64,000 nt of DNA from Hydrangea macrophylla (taxonomy: Eukaryota > Streptophyta > Magnoliopsida > Cornales > Hydrangeaceae), in the NCBI GenBank assembly GCA_033977485.1, contig CM066998.1, positions 29,575,501 through 29,639,500 of the forward strand, written 5' to 3'. The notes under the pieces were generated by a model. It was not told the origin of the DNA. It ran no database searches and saw nothing but the letters and a program-made list of their open reading frames with translations. The position numbers were made by a program, and so were the translations under genes. Shown here piece by piece: positions 22,538 to 33,528 of the stretch; position 1 is the stretch's first letter; each line of letters starts with the position of its first letter.

Positions 22538-24877
22538 TGTAGCACCCTGTATTTTTATTTTCATTCAATAAATGAATATTTCATTTTATTTCTATTAATA
22601 AATATTTGTCTGGGGTCAAAGCGTAATTTTTTTATAAATAAAGAAATACCTGTTATAGACTTGAAAATTGTAACTATACTTTTGTACAACCCTGAATCTA
22701 TTTCCTATGCTAATATTATTTTCTGTATTTTCATTTTAATCGCGGGCACCGCGTAAATATCAGTTTATATTTTAAACTGCGATTATATTGCATTGGGTGA
22801 GGGTGCACGCGAGCTCAACCTCACCGGATGATTCTCCTTTTACCTGGAGCCTACACATTTTCACAGTGTATATATATCAGACAGTCTCAGCTCTCTCACT
22901 ACAAAACTCTCAATTCAACTCTCTATCTCTCAATTCTCTCAATCTCTCTCTTGTTCTCTCAAGAAACACACTCACACATAGATTGCATATATATATAGAC
23001 ATACATCTACATAGTCATATATATATATATCTAAACCAAGAGAGAACGAGAAGAAAATTCTTAGATGATGGACTTTATGGCAATTTTCTCGGCGCACTAA
23101 ATTTTATGTCCAAACCCTCGGTGAGTATTATAAACTCATTCTCAATGTAAATATATGTATATTTTGGTATATATATGTGTACAAGCGTATATCTGTATTT
23201 CACTATTGAAACTTGAAATTGGAGTTTAATGAAACTCGATCAAAATCAATTCCGTGAATTAAAAATGAAATATCTTAGTTCCAATACGCTGTGGTTCGAA
23301 TACTACATAGTAATTCATCCGTTTCATGACGTTTTGTTAATTTTAAGTTTTGTCACTCTTACTTTAATCGCAAAAATCGAGAAATACAATCAGTATCAGT
23401 TTAATCCGATCACGTATTCTTAATCTACGCAAAAAAACTGAATAAATCCAATATTACATGATATGTTTGAAACAGAATCTGAAAATAGGTCAATTTCAGT
23501 TTTGAAAATCGAAACAGGGGAAAAAAAGGCTTTGTAACATCTCGCTTACGCGTCCCATGCAGTTTTGGACAGAAATAAATTTTTTAACAGATTTTGTGAA
23601 AATAGCTTGATCGCTGGAGCTGCCCGCTCGTAAGACACATCGCTCGCGCGGTCCGCTTGTGCAACAGGGTATTTTTGACAGTTTGTTCTTTCTTCAACAA
23701 AGGACTATTTGGAAAAGGTTTTGAAAGTTTTAAGGAACTGTTTTGAAAGATATACTATTTTAAAGACTTACATTTAAGAATTGGATTAATGAGTACGAAT
23801 AAGACTAAGATTTATATTGGATGATTATTCAGCTTTGTGATTAATGAACGATATTATGATTCAAGAACATACATGATAGAGTCGAGGTGGAGTCGACATG
23901 CATGGTGTGTGAGAAAGTATGAAAGAGTAAAGAGTGGTGGCTTTGAGTGCGACTCCAATATCGAGCGGATATTATTCCTGGAATTGGAGGTGAAGGTATT
24001 GTGTACGGCTCCGATACTAAGCGGATATTATTCCTGGTATCTGAGGCGATAGCATAGTGTGCGACTCCAATATCGAGCGGATGTTATTCCTACTATTGGA
24101 AGCGACGGTATTGTGTGTGACTCCGATATTGAGCAGATATTATTCCTGGTATCGGAGGGGACAATGTAGTGTATGACTCAAATATCGAGCGAATATTATT
24201 CCTGGTATCTAAGGCGCGCGATTCAAATACTGAGCGGATATTATTCTTGGTATCCAAATCAATGGTATGGTGTATGACCCAGATACTGAGCGGGTATTAT
24301 ACCTGGTATCTGATGTAGTGGTAAAGTTGAATCGAGTTTGTTGAGGGAAAAGAGTTGGCAAGATCAGATTTACTTCTCTGCGTTATATGTGATGAGGTTG
24401 GCACCTTAAAATATTGTTTTAAAATTTAACCAGTAACGCTGTGATATATGCTTATATATACATTGCGAGCAAATGTTTTTCTCTTCAGCTTGCATAAGCT
24501 GACGGCTTTGATGCGCCCTGGACTCTATGTCCAGATTTTCCAGGTTAGCAGCAACCAGAGTATTTCGACTATGCTAGTTAGAGACTGAAGGATGTCCAAA
24601 AGAACTAATTTACCTTTACTTATGTTTTACTTTTCCAAGATGTAATAAACTCGTTATTAGAATTTGAATAATTAAGGTGGTTTGTGCCTAAGACTTTGAC
24701 TGATAAAATAGTTTAGTAAGTTTTAATTTGGAGCTTATGTCTATTAGTATCTTTTCAATAGAAATGCTATTAAGATATCTATTGTAGGGATAATTGGTCA
24801 CTCACACTTGTTACGACCTACGATTCCATAAAGGAAATGAAGTACTTTCATGATTTATGCTACGTTGAGACATGACA
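22538..24877 (+). repeat. 5' LTR of the chromovirus
   Basis: The LTR starts TGTAGCACCCTG and ends GAGACATGACA. A TATA-like gtatatatat at 22868-22877 precedes a CT-rich leader. A tandem array fills 23948-24320. Compared with the 3' LTR (2340 against 2462 bp), substitutions and indels are scattered, indicating an old insertion. Confidence 0.88.
23948..24320 (+). repeat. Seven tandem 53-55 bp repeats in the 5' LTR
   Basis: Each unit reads about gactcc-gatatcgagcggatattattcctggtatc-gaggcgacggtattgtgt. The short inverted pair GATAC...GTATC is present in most units. The same array, slightly longer, is in the 3' LTR at 42430-42865. Confidence 0.85.
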
Positions 24878-24884
24878 GGATTTT

Positions 24885-24900
24885 TGGTATCAAAGCCAGG
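24885..24900 (+). promoter_or_regulatory. Primer binding site (initiator Met tRNA type)
   Basis: TGGTATCAAAGCCAGG begins 8 bp after the LTR. It matches the usual plant TGGTATCAGAGCC site complementary to the 3' end of initiator tRNA-Met with one substitution. Confidence 0.85.
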
Positions 24901-25676
24901 TTATGGCTTGACCAATTGTCCAAGACATATAGGATCTTCCGTTAAGATAGCATTAGGATAAGATAGTTCGACTTCATTCCGTGTTTCGTTATTTTCTATT
25001 GTTGTGAACTTTCTTATCTGGAGATTTAGCGAGTTTTGTTGATCAATGAATAGGTACCTTTCTCTTGAACGTATGGCTGATAGAAGGAATCTCAGGCCTC
25101 ATCCCGCTGCTATTGAAGTTGCACCCCTGACAGCAGATCCAACCGGGATGTTTGAGGCTTTTGTAAGACGGATGGAAAGAGTCAGTAATCAGAACACAAG
25201 GAACAATAATCGGAATGGAAATCATAACGGGAATAAGAGGCGAACCCAGAACGGGGACAAGCTTCTCAAAGAATTTTGCGCTCTGCGACCTGAGTATTTT
25301 GCTGGGACAGATGAACCCTAGCAAGCGAAACAGTGGCTATGCGAGGTGGAACGTATCTTTGAGACCATAGAGTGCACTGATCTAGAAAAGAAGCATCTGG
25401 CTATCTTTTAATTGTTAAATGCAGCAGCAGATTGGTGGGATGCCGAAAAGGCAACTATTGGGGAAGAAGCTGTAAGGGGAGTGCCATGGCTGGTGTTCAA
25501 AAAGAGATTTCTCGAGAAGTATTTCCCTAAAGAAGAAAAGGACAAGAGAGAGAAAGAATTCTTGGAATTTGCATAAGGAAATCTGACAGTCCGCGAGTAT
25601 GCTACTCGGTATAAACGATTGTCCCACTTTGCTCCACATATGGTGGACACACCTAAGAAGAAAATCAAGAAATATC

Positions 25677-27851
25677 TGTCACGACCCATCCCACTACGCG
25701 TGGAAATAGGACACGTGGCACGCCACCAAGGCTCATCCAAACATCATCTAATGATATGCAACGGAAAGAACTTTAAAACAATCCTGGGTAATTAAAACAT
25801 AGGGAACATTACCCTCTGAGTTTGTAAAATTCATTGAAAATCGGAGTTACAAAAAGTTTTGTTCAATCAAAAGTGTTCACAAGAATCCATTTCAAAATAC
25901 AGAGGTTCAGTCGACTGTACTAGGGTCTAGTCGACTGTGCCTGGCAGAAACTAAAACCCTAAATCCTCAACAGAGGTCCAGTCGACTGCCTAGTCGACTG
26001 GGCTATGCAGAACCAAAATGCATAAGTTTTAAAAAGGGGTCCAGTCGACTAATCTGAGGACGCAGTCGACTGCTTTTCAATTATTAGAAGCAGTAGCCAA
26101 AATCTACGGTGTTCAGTCGACTGACAAAGGGTCCAGTCGACTGCTTCCCTTACTATTCACTTTCAGTGTCTCAAACACACGGGATCCAGTCGACTGATCC
26201 ACGGCCCAGTCGACTGCTCCCCTGCTGGCAGCCTTGTGTTGTAAATACTAACAACTCATGCTTCTTAATTCCAACACCAATTCAACCACAACTGATTTCA
26301 CATTTAAAACATAACTATAGGCGTTCAATTACAAGATTTCCATACTACAGAACTAATCCAAGGATCTATTACAACATATTACAATATTCAAATCCTTACA
26401 CAAGTTTAGGATTTAAAACAAAAACATATACAAGTGTGATTTCCCCGGCGTTCATCGGCCTCACTCATCGCGCTTCTTCTTGTCTTTCTTCTTACCTGCA
26501 ATGGAGTACATCTCCACTGCTCAGCTATATGCTGAGCGTACAATTCTAAATGTATGCTTATATGACAATTCATGGTTTAAGCATCTAAAACACATGGAAA
26601 TAGTCTCTAGGGTGAGTGGTATGCATTCATCCGGTCGATGCTGTAGGAGGCCCACCTCTCCCACGCATCTCGTACACTGGTTGGGCCTTCCTCCATACCA
26701 GGTACAGTGTACTGGTTGGGCCCACCTCCAATCCAGACACAACCACAATTCCAATTCCATTTCAATCACAATCACAATCCTCAAGGTTCGAGGAGCTTAC
26801 CCCGGATGAATTTGCACCAAACTCTCCTTTGACCCAAGTAGACACATAACATACTCACATAAACAGTTATAAGTGCTTTTATCATAATTTCACGTGCATA
26901 ATTAATGGGCCTAACTAATACATGAATTTCGCCCGGATCCAAGAATATCAAAGTTGATGTTCAAAACATGAAAATCCATATATTTCATAGATCTAGAATT
27001 CATACCTCGTGCGAATCTCTTCAAACTTTGAAGGATCGTCTAGGGGCTAAATAATCGTCGGATTTCAAATTATACGCGATTCCTACGAGTTTTACCTGAT
27101 CTTACCCAAAAGTCTAGAATTAATATTTTTACAAAAATTGGTCAAACATGACCTAAGTAGTATCAAAACGTAGGTCTTACCTCCACGAGTTCAAATATGA
27201 AATCTGGAGAAAATCTGACAGACGAAAAGTCGTCGTTTGACGTCGCAAAGCCCGTTGGCACAATCTCCTTTTCTCTCTCCTCTTTCACAAGATATTTTGA
27301 GTTTGGATGAGAATGAAATCTCATTCTCATCTATATATAGGCAAACTATCTGGGAATTACGTTTACCTCCCCGTAAGTTTCTCAAGCTTCTCATTAATCC
27401 ATGAAACTTTGCACACGTCCATTTTATGCCTTTACGAGTGAAAATTATAAATTCCAAAAGTTTTCGACTAAGTTTCGTTTGGGTCCAAAATAACGTCCGA
27501 AAACTAAATTCTGTGGAATCTCTACACAACCTACCTTTTTAATTAGCGTGGCACTCACGTTCTCACCACAGTTCTCAAAATGATATAATAATATCAAAGA
27601 TTACCAGAATCGTACTACACAGGTATAATTACTATTCACAGAAATACCAGATAAGGTCAAATAACATTTAAATCATATAAATGTCATTTACTCATGATTA
27701 TGCAATATGAACTTCCATGTTCCCGTGTCCTCACTGACACCTTACCGTTGACTCACAGTCAACCAAAACTCAATTTATTAATAACATTAATAATTTCAAA
27801 ATCTCAAATGATGCATTTTCAAAATCGTAAATTTCTGGAACGGGTGTGACA
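25677..27851 (-). repeat. Solo LTR with CAGTCGACTG array, 2175 bp, TSD ATATC
   Basis: It begins TGTCACGACCC and ends GGGTGTGACA; ATATC is repeated at 25672-25676 and 27852-27856. It interrupts gag. It matches the reverse complement of 61990-64000 over long stretches, e.g. the aaggttcgaggagcttaccccgg block. In the copy at 61990 the TATA box is on the plus strand, so the sense strand here is minus. Its own TATA region (near 27535-27545) is mutated. Confidence 0.93.
25908..26216 (-). repeat. Paired CAGTCGACTG palindrome array
   Basis: Ten 10-bp palindromes (seven perfect) start at 25908, 25928, 25979, 25991, 26042, 26063, 26114, 26134, 26187 and 26207. They form five pairs, usually 20-21 bp apart, and pairs recur every 63-73 bp. 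The sequence between them is much less conserved. All contain a SalI-type GTCGAC core. Confidence 0.85.
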
Positions 27852-28558
27852 ATATCACTGGGGTCTCAACTTGTCTCTCTGACATCTGACTATGGGACAC
27901 TTAAACCAATCATTTGAAGCGCTGGTAAGATTGGCTACAGGATTGGAGAATGATGGTTGTCAGAATCAGAAACCAATTGGAAATCGACTTCCACAGAAAG
28001 GCTATCCCAGGAAGAAACCTGTGTACCCTCAGGGACATAAAGAATCTAGGATGGAAGGAAGAAACCTCAGCAGAAACAGGCAGTACAACAGAATCCGCCT
28101 CGAGCAATAGGAGGGAACAACAATGATAATTGTTTCAATTGTGGTATTCCCGATCACCAAGCTAAAGATTGCAGAGTACCAAGGCGTGCCGATCATCTAG
28201 GAGTTATGTGCTATAATTGTGGCATACCAGGTCACATAAGTAAGGACTGCAGGGCCCCCAAAAAAGGTAATTATGGTCAGCAAGGACTAGCCCGCCTAAA
28301 TGTTGTTATCCCCGAGACTTTTGGTTATGAGGAAACAGTGTATGAATAAGGTACTTACTAGGAGGAACTACCCGAGCAACGAACTCTGGAATGTACTCTA
28401 ACCTTGTTTAATTCTCATGTTAAAGTTTTATTTGACATGGGTGCTACACATTCCTTTATATCTGTTAAGATTGTTCAAAAATTGGGTATAGTACTGCAAT
28501 GTTTAAATGAAGCTTTGAGTGCTATCTTACCACTCGGGACCACAGTCAAGTTAGGACA

Positions 28559-29171
28559 TGATGATGTCAAAAATTGGTAAGAGAGATTAAGAAGATAGTT
28601 ATGGTGACACAATCAATTGTATGTGGTTCGACCTCGTTAATAAGGTGACCTACGTCCACGGGTGCGTCAGTGCGCTTCACTAGCAAATCATCGGCGGGCC
28701 TGGTAAGTCAACAATTGAACGGCACTCCCAGTAATACCGGTCGGGTGTATGCGTATAAGTATGTGCTACTATTCTTTAGGTTAAGAATGTGATCCCCTCT
28801 AATGGGGGTGAGTGGCCCCTTTTATAGATGTAAGAGACCACCCGCAACAGGCAACTGAATAGATAAGGAAGCCCAATCTAATTACAAGTTGATGAGCATA
28901 AATCATGGGAGGTTTCCTAAATGGCTTAGGAAACTATTTACACTTTCCATTAGTCTTCTGACTGATTTAGGAAACTGCTGCGCTGCTTAGGTGTCAAACT
29001 GCACATCGTGGATAGCTGCTGCGCCGCATACCCGGGCTGTGCAAGCATACTGACCGGTTGCCCTCGAAAGAGCTCGGGATCGATGGGCCACCAGCTCACT
29101 TTCTGGATACTCCGAGTCCTTTGCTGCTGACGTGGAAGTTTGACTATAGCAGAATATTTCTAGGCGTATCA
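28559..29171 (-). repeat. 3' LTR of the Tat element
   Basis: It is 613 bp with ends TGATGATG and GCGTATCA on the plus strand. On the minus strand it starts TGATACGCC. It ends directly beside the PPT at 29172-29188. Confidence 0.92.
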
Positions 29172-29188
29172 ACTGCCCCCCATTTTCG
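29172..29188 (-). promoter_or_regulatory. Polypurine tract of the Tat element
   Basis: On the minus strand AAAATGGGGGGCAGT directly abuts the 3' LTR. It is the expected primer for plus-strand DNA synthesis and fixes the element's orientation. Confidence 0.85.
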
Positions 29189-29994
29189 AAGTTGATGTGA
29201 TGTCCCATCAGATGAAGTTTGAAAATTAAGACTGCTTTCGAGGAACCGTCCGGTAAGAGGTTGGGACTCTACCCGGGGTGGGACCGGTCATGGTGATCAG
29301 CCGGGTTATGGACCGAGTGGTGGCCTTGTGGGCCCGAGTCCTACCTGTGCCACGTGTTAGCTTGTGACTGGCCTAGTCAGGATCAAACGATACCAGTGTG
29401 GATGTAACCAGACCGTTTACGTGGTAACCGAACCGTCTAGTCGTGCATTTAATGCGCGCTCCTTTTGAGGTGACGCTTCGCGTGCCTGAGGTGACAACTG
29501 TCAGCCACTTTGGGCAGGAAAGCGCATCAACTGTTGGATCTGTTTTGATTTGAAAAAGGATACTTGTTCATTTCTTCAAATCTTTGCTGCAAAGACATAT
29601 ATTCCCGAGCTGTTTGAGAGCGAGCAAGATTCCCGAGCCCTTTTCTACGCTAAACTTTGTAAGTCTTTCCTTTCCAGCTTCAGTTCTTCACTCTTTTCCT
29701 TCTCTTCTTTTCTGAACGAGGCTGGAGAGAGCGAACCCACTTTGGTTGGAGCGGGAGTAGGATTTTTTCTTCCTTAGGTTCTATTCTTTCTTCAAGCCAG
29801 GAGGCACCTTAGGGCAGTTAAACCGAGCGGGAGTTTCCGGGGTAGTCTTGAGAGAGTGTCACCTTACGTTAAGTACCATTCACTCTTTGCCTTTTAGGTT
29901 AGTGACCTTGCCCCCTTTGTATACCAGGCTCGAGGTTCTTGACCCATACTTAGGTTGTGACCTGCTTCCCCATCCTACCATAAGAGTACCAGAA

Positions 29995-30898
29995 ATGGAA
30001 CATTCCGGCTTCGATTCTGCTTCCCGGTCAGAGGATGAGATATACCGATCGGGAAGTCCTGACACTAGCCTAGATCCACCGTTCGCCTCCTCCTCTGACC
30101 ACCAGAGTGAGGGTAGGATTTCTACTCGTGTGTCCGATAGCGATTCCGACCAGGAAGCCCCCATTGCCTCTGTTTCCCAGGGTTCAGGTGATGAGACACC
30201 AGGGGAACCAGACCCCGAGGTAGCCTTCTCTAGTGAATTCATCCCGTCCACCGTGCGTACTGAAGATCTCGGGCCCATTAGGGATAGGTACGGCCTTCCT
30301 GACTACTGCTCCTTGGCGGTGAATATCGGTGGGGCCCAAATCTACCAGCGGGGTTTCACTACCCTATATGAGGACATCCTCATGGCTGGTTTTCGCATCC
30401 CCCTCCATCCGGTCGCTCGGGACATCCTGATATACATGGGGATTACCCCGGGCCAATAGGCCCCGAACGGTTGGAGGTTCTTGATGGGGTCCATCTCTTT
30501 GTGGCCCCAGGTCTTCGGATATGAATTCTCCGTCCAGGAGTTCTTCTGGACGCACCGACCATTCCCTGTACATGGAGAGACTGGGTTCTTTTCTCTCGGG
30601 GCTCGCCAGCGGAGGAAGATCTTAGTCAACTGGCCGAGCAACAACAAAGGGTGGAAGAACAGGTTCTTCCAAGTGTCCACCCTCGAGCTCTGCGAACTGG
30701 CCCCCGGGATCCAAATGAGGACTTCCTGGGTGGGAGAGTTGAGGGGTAAGCCCGTTCGGTTTCACTTTTTGCTTTATTCTTTGTTTTGCTCAAGTTTCTG
30801 AGACTAACCATTTTGTACTTTGCTTTGTAGTGGGATCAACCAACCCGCCGAGCATTCCCGATGAGTGCCAGGCCAGGATCAGGAGTTTGGCATTTTAA
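29995..30898 (+). pseudogene. Antisense gene of the Tat element (PF04195-like), two exons
   Basis: This gene runs opposite to gag-pol, between integrase and the 3' LTR. Start Met 29995 (MEHSGFDSASRSEDE); an upstream in-frame Met at 29848 is possible. An acidic, Ser-rich N-terminus leads to YGLPDYCSLAV, LYEDILMAGFRIPLHPVARD and, after an in-frame TAG at 30457-30459, APNGWRFLMGSISLW, GFFSLGARQRRK and KGWKNRFFQV. This order is what I recall for PF04195, 'putative gypsy type transposon', a plant family of unknown function. A donor (AGGG|GTAAGC, 30746) and acceptor (TTTGTAG, ending 30830) frame an 85-bp intron; exon 2 continues in phase with NPPSIPDECQARIRS and stops at 30896-30898. Product about 271 codons. 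The single TAG is the only lesion seen. Confidence 0.78.
30746..30830 (+). other. Predicted 85-bp intron in the antisense gene
   Basis: It begins GTAAGC and ends TTTGCTTTGTAG and is rich in T between. Removing it joins phase-1 codons to give an open exon 2. The intron is inferred from sequence only. Confidence 0.6.
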
Positions 30899-30904
30899 AG
30901 GTGA

Positions 30905-31040
30905 CTGCCCAGTGTATCATAGGAACTTATCCTGTTTACCGTCCGGGATGGCTCGGTGTATTATAGGAAAATCCTGTTTTACCGTCCGGGATGACCCGGT
31001 GTATTATAAGAAAATCCTGTTTTACCGTCCGGGATGTTTT
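30905..31040 (+). repeat. Tandem repeat, about 57 bp, three copies
   Basis: Each unit reads about ggtgtattataggaaaatcctgttttaccgtccgggatg. It lies just 3' of the antisense gene within the Tat element. Confidence 0.8.
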
Positions 31041-31254
31041 ATCTCTGATCACTGTAAGTACTTAGGAATGTTAGGATTCCAAGTGCTTTTAATGACCGGT
31101 GTGATTTCCTGTTTTGGCCCAGTCCCTTCCCCCCAAGCATTTTGATAAGGTGGGTGTGCGGGAGTGAGTGGTCATAGGAAACCGACCTGGAACATGGGTG
31201 GTTGTAGGGTCATTTGAGGCTTGCCATCATCAGCCACCTAGGGGGTTTGCCCCC

Positions 31255-31480
31255 ATTGCTGGTTGGGCCTAAGCGAAGCCGTTGCCTCGAGGCTAGGCCC
31301 GAGGTCTTTGTGCATTGGTTTTGAGCCAAGGTCTTTTGCCACGGGTGTTAGCCCGAGGTCTTTATGCTTTGATTTTGAGCCAAGGTCTTTCATGCCTCGG
31401 GGTTAGGCCTGAGGCCTTTTAGGCCTCGGGTGCAATCTCGAGGTCTTTGGAGATGCCTCAGGGTTAGGCCCGAGGGCTTT
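31255..31480 (+). repeat. Short repeats of GCCTCGGGGTTAGGCCCGAGG type
   Basis: At least five imperfect copies alternate with ttttgagccaaggtcttt. Their arms (cctcggg...cccgagg) are self-complementary and could form stem-loops. It lies in the non-coding 3' part of the Tat element. Confidence 0.7.
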
Positions 31481-31776
31481 CGATATTGAACAGGACACTG
31501 ATAGGAGTAATTTTGCCAAGTAAAGTCTTTTATTTTATTCAAAAATTTACAATGAATGCTCAAATGGAGCTATAAAAATTTCCTGACCAGTGCTAAACTG
31601 CCCATGTCTCAGGGTTATTAATAGTACTTGCGGAGGTGTTGCACATTCCAAGGGTGAGACAACTCACGTCCATCCAGGCTCCGAAGCCAGTAAGTTCCCG
31701 GTCGGTTGACCTGGGTAACTGTATATGGACCTTCCCAGTTTGCTCCCAACTTTCCATGGCTTGGGATTCGGGTAGA

Positions 31777-32676
31777 CTAGTTCACTGTCTTAAAGACGAG
31801 GTCTCCTACTTGAAAACTACGATGCTTCACCTTGCTGTTGTAATATCGTGAGACCCGCTGCTTATAGGATGCCACCTTTAAATAGGCTCGGTTTCTTTTT
31901 TCCTCTACGAAGTCCAATTCTATTCTGAGTGCATCTTCGTTGTCTGGCATGCTGTAATTTGCCACTCGGTAAGTAGGCAACCCGAGCTCTATAGGGACCA
32001 CCGCCTCAAATTCGTAGGTTAAGGAGAACGGCGTCTCACCTGTTGCCGCTCGGGGCATAGTTCGGTAGGCCCACAGGAGGGTTGGCAGTTCTTCAGCCCA
32101 CAATCGTTTGGCGTTTTCAAGTCTTGTTTTGATCGACTGCAAGATCGTTTGATTTTTCACCTCAGCTTGACCATTGGCTTGAGGGTGCTCGGGGGAGGAG
32201 TAGTGATTAAGTATTCCATAGCCCGAGCAGAACTGCCTGAACAATGGGGTGTCGAATTGCTTGCCGTTGTGGCTGACCAGAACCCAGGGAATGTCAAACC
32301 TACTAAGGATATTCTTTTCCATGAAGCTTTCCCTCTTTTGCTCGGTTATTGTTGCCAAGGGCTCGGCCTCCGCCCACTTGGTAAAGTAGTCAACAGCGAT
32401 GACTGCGAACTTGACCTGTCCTTTTCCCATCGGTAGGGGTCCGACAATGTCGATACCCCACTAGGCAAAGGGCCAGGGGCTTTGGATTGGTGTCTGAAGC
32501 TCTCCCGGTCGGTTGATCATGGGAGAGTATCTCTGACATTTGTCGCATCTTTTGACATACTCCTGAGAATCCTGGGCCATTGTCGACCAGTAATATCCTT
32601 GCAGTAAGGCCTTTCTAGAGAGTGCCCGGCCTCCGATATGATTCCTGCACACTCCTTCGTGGATTTCATACAACAC
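31777..32676 (-). pseudogene. Tat integrase, inactive
   Basis: On the minus strand the zinc-binding part reads HEGVCRNH...CDKCQRYSP (32676-32461); after a stop at the join the core runs 32430-31777. It has VDYFTKWAEAEP, VSHNGKQFD and HPQANGQAEVKNQTIL. The second catalytic Asp (normally S-D-N-G) is His, so the DDE triad is lost. The C-terminal part has KVKHRSFQVGDLVFK. It would have inserted element cDNA into the genome. Confidence 0.88.
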
Positions 32677-32757
32677 TGATTGGACCTGTACGGGATGGAC
32701 GCAGCGGAGATACGGTACAGAGAATCCCCTTTTGTAGAGGATGCCGTCTATAAGATG

Positions 32758-33445
32758 TTATTGGGCCGCCCGGTACCTGACTCGGCGGGCCTCCTCATTC
32801 TCGTTTGGTAACACACCCGTTGTCAGGAATGCCACGATCGGGTCCATCCAGCTGGGTCCTAAGGTGCCTGGTTCCACCTCCATGCATTCTGAGTTGATCA
32901 CACTTAGCTCGGGCAGATATTCTACCCTTATCCCGAGCAAGTCTAACTCAGAAGACGAAGCGAGGCAGGCTAACCGGTCGGCCCTGGTATTTTCCTCTTT
33001 GGGTATCTGCGTGATGCAGAAACCCTGAAGCTTCTTCAAAACCGCTCAAACAAGGGCTAGATAGGCTACCATGTTGTTTCCCCGGGCTTCGTACTTATGG
33101 TTGACTTGATTGACCACGAGTTGAGAGTCGCTGTAACCTTGGACCTGTTGCGCGCCCATGGAAGTGGCCAACTGCAATCTGACCAATAGGGCTTCTTACT
33201 CAGCTTCGTTGTTGGAGGCACGGAACCCAAACCTTAGGGCATACTTGAGCTGGATGCCGTCGAGAGTAGTCAAGATGATTCCTGCCCCACTGTCTTACTG
33301 GTTTGAGGAATCGTCCACATACAGCACCCAGGTGGGGATGCCAGCCTGTAACCCAGGCGGTAGGAGTGGTGGGTCGAGCTCTTCAACCGGGTCAACCAAA
33401 AAGTCTGCTACTGCTTGCCCTCTGATGGCCGTCCGGGGGCGGTAG
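32758..33445 (-). pseudogene. Second RNase H of the Tat element
   Basis: Minus-strand translation gives WVLYVDDSSNQ, GAGIILTTLDG, RFGFRASNNEAE, YSDSQLVVNQVNHKYEARG and EENTRADRLACLAS. These are RVT_3/RNase H blocks in addition to the usual RNase H, a hallmark of the Tat lineage. Stops occur after SSNQ, after NNEAE and after ALV. It is a useful lineage marker. Confidence 0.82.
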
Positions 33446-33528
33446 GTCACTTTAAATTCCTCTAACTCCACGGCCCACTTGATGAGCCTCCCGGACGTGT
33501 CAGGCCTGCTTAAGATCCTACGGAGAGG

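Larger units (their letters stand above)
25046..28373 (+). pseudogene. Chromovirus gag, split by a solo LTR
   Basis: The Met at 25046 starts a gag frame with in-frame stops at 25319, about 25408 and about 25574. The retrotransposon gag core is plain: LRPEYFAGTDEP, WLCEVERIFETIECTD, LNAAADWWDAEK, FKKRFLEKYFP and VREYATRYKRLSHFAP. The frame meets the solo LTR at 25677 and resumes after 27856 (SFEALVRLATGLEN). Two CCHC knuckles follow, CFNCGIPDHQAKDC (about 28134) and CYNCGIPGHISKDC (about 28212). The role would be capsid/nucleocapsid. It is inactive. Confidence 0.85.

Noticed and set aside
25908..26216. CRISPR or centromeric satellite
   Set aside because: Repeat is 10 bp, spacers vary and the array is confined to an LTR with TSDs.
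30342..30680. Minus-strand open frames opposite the antisense gene
   Set aside because: They are shadows of the PF04195-like frame and show no pol motif.
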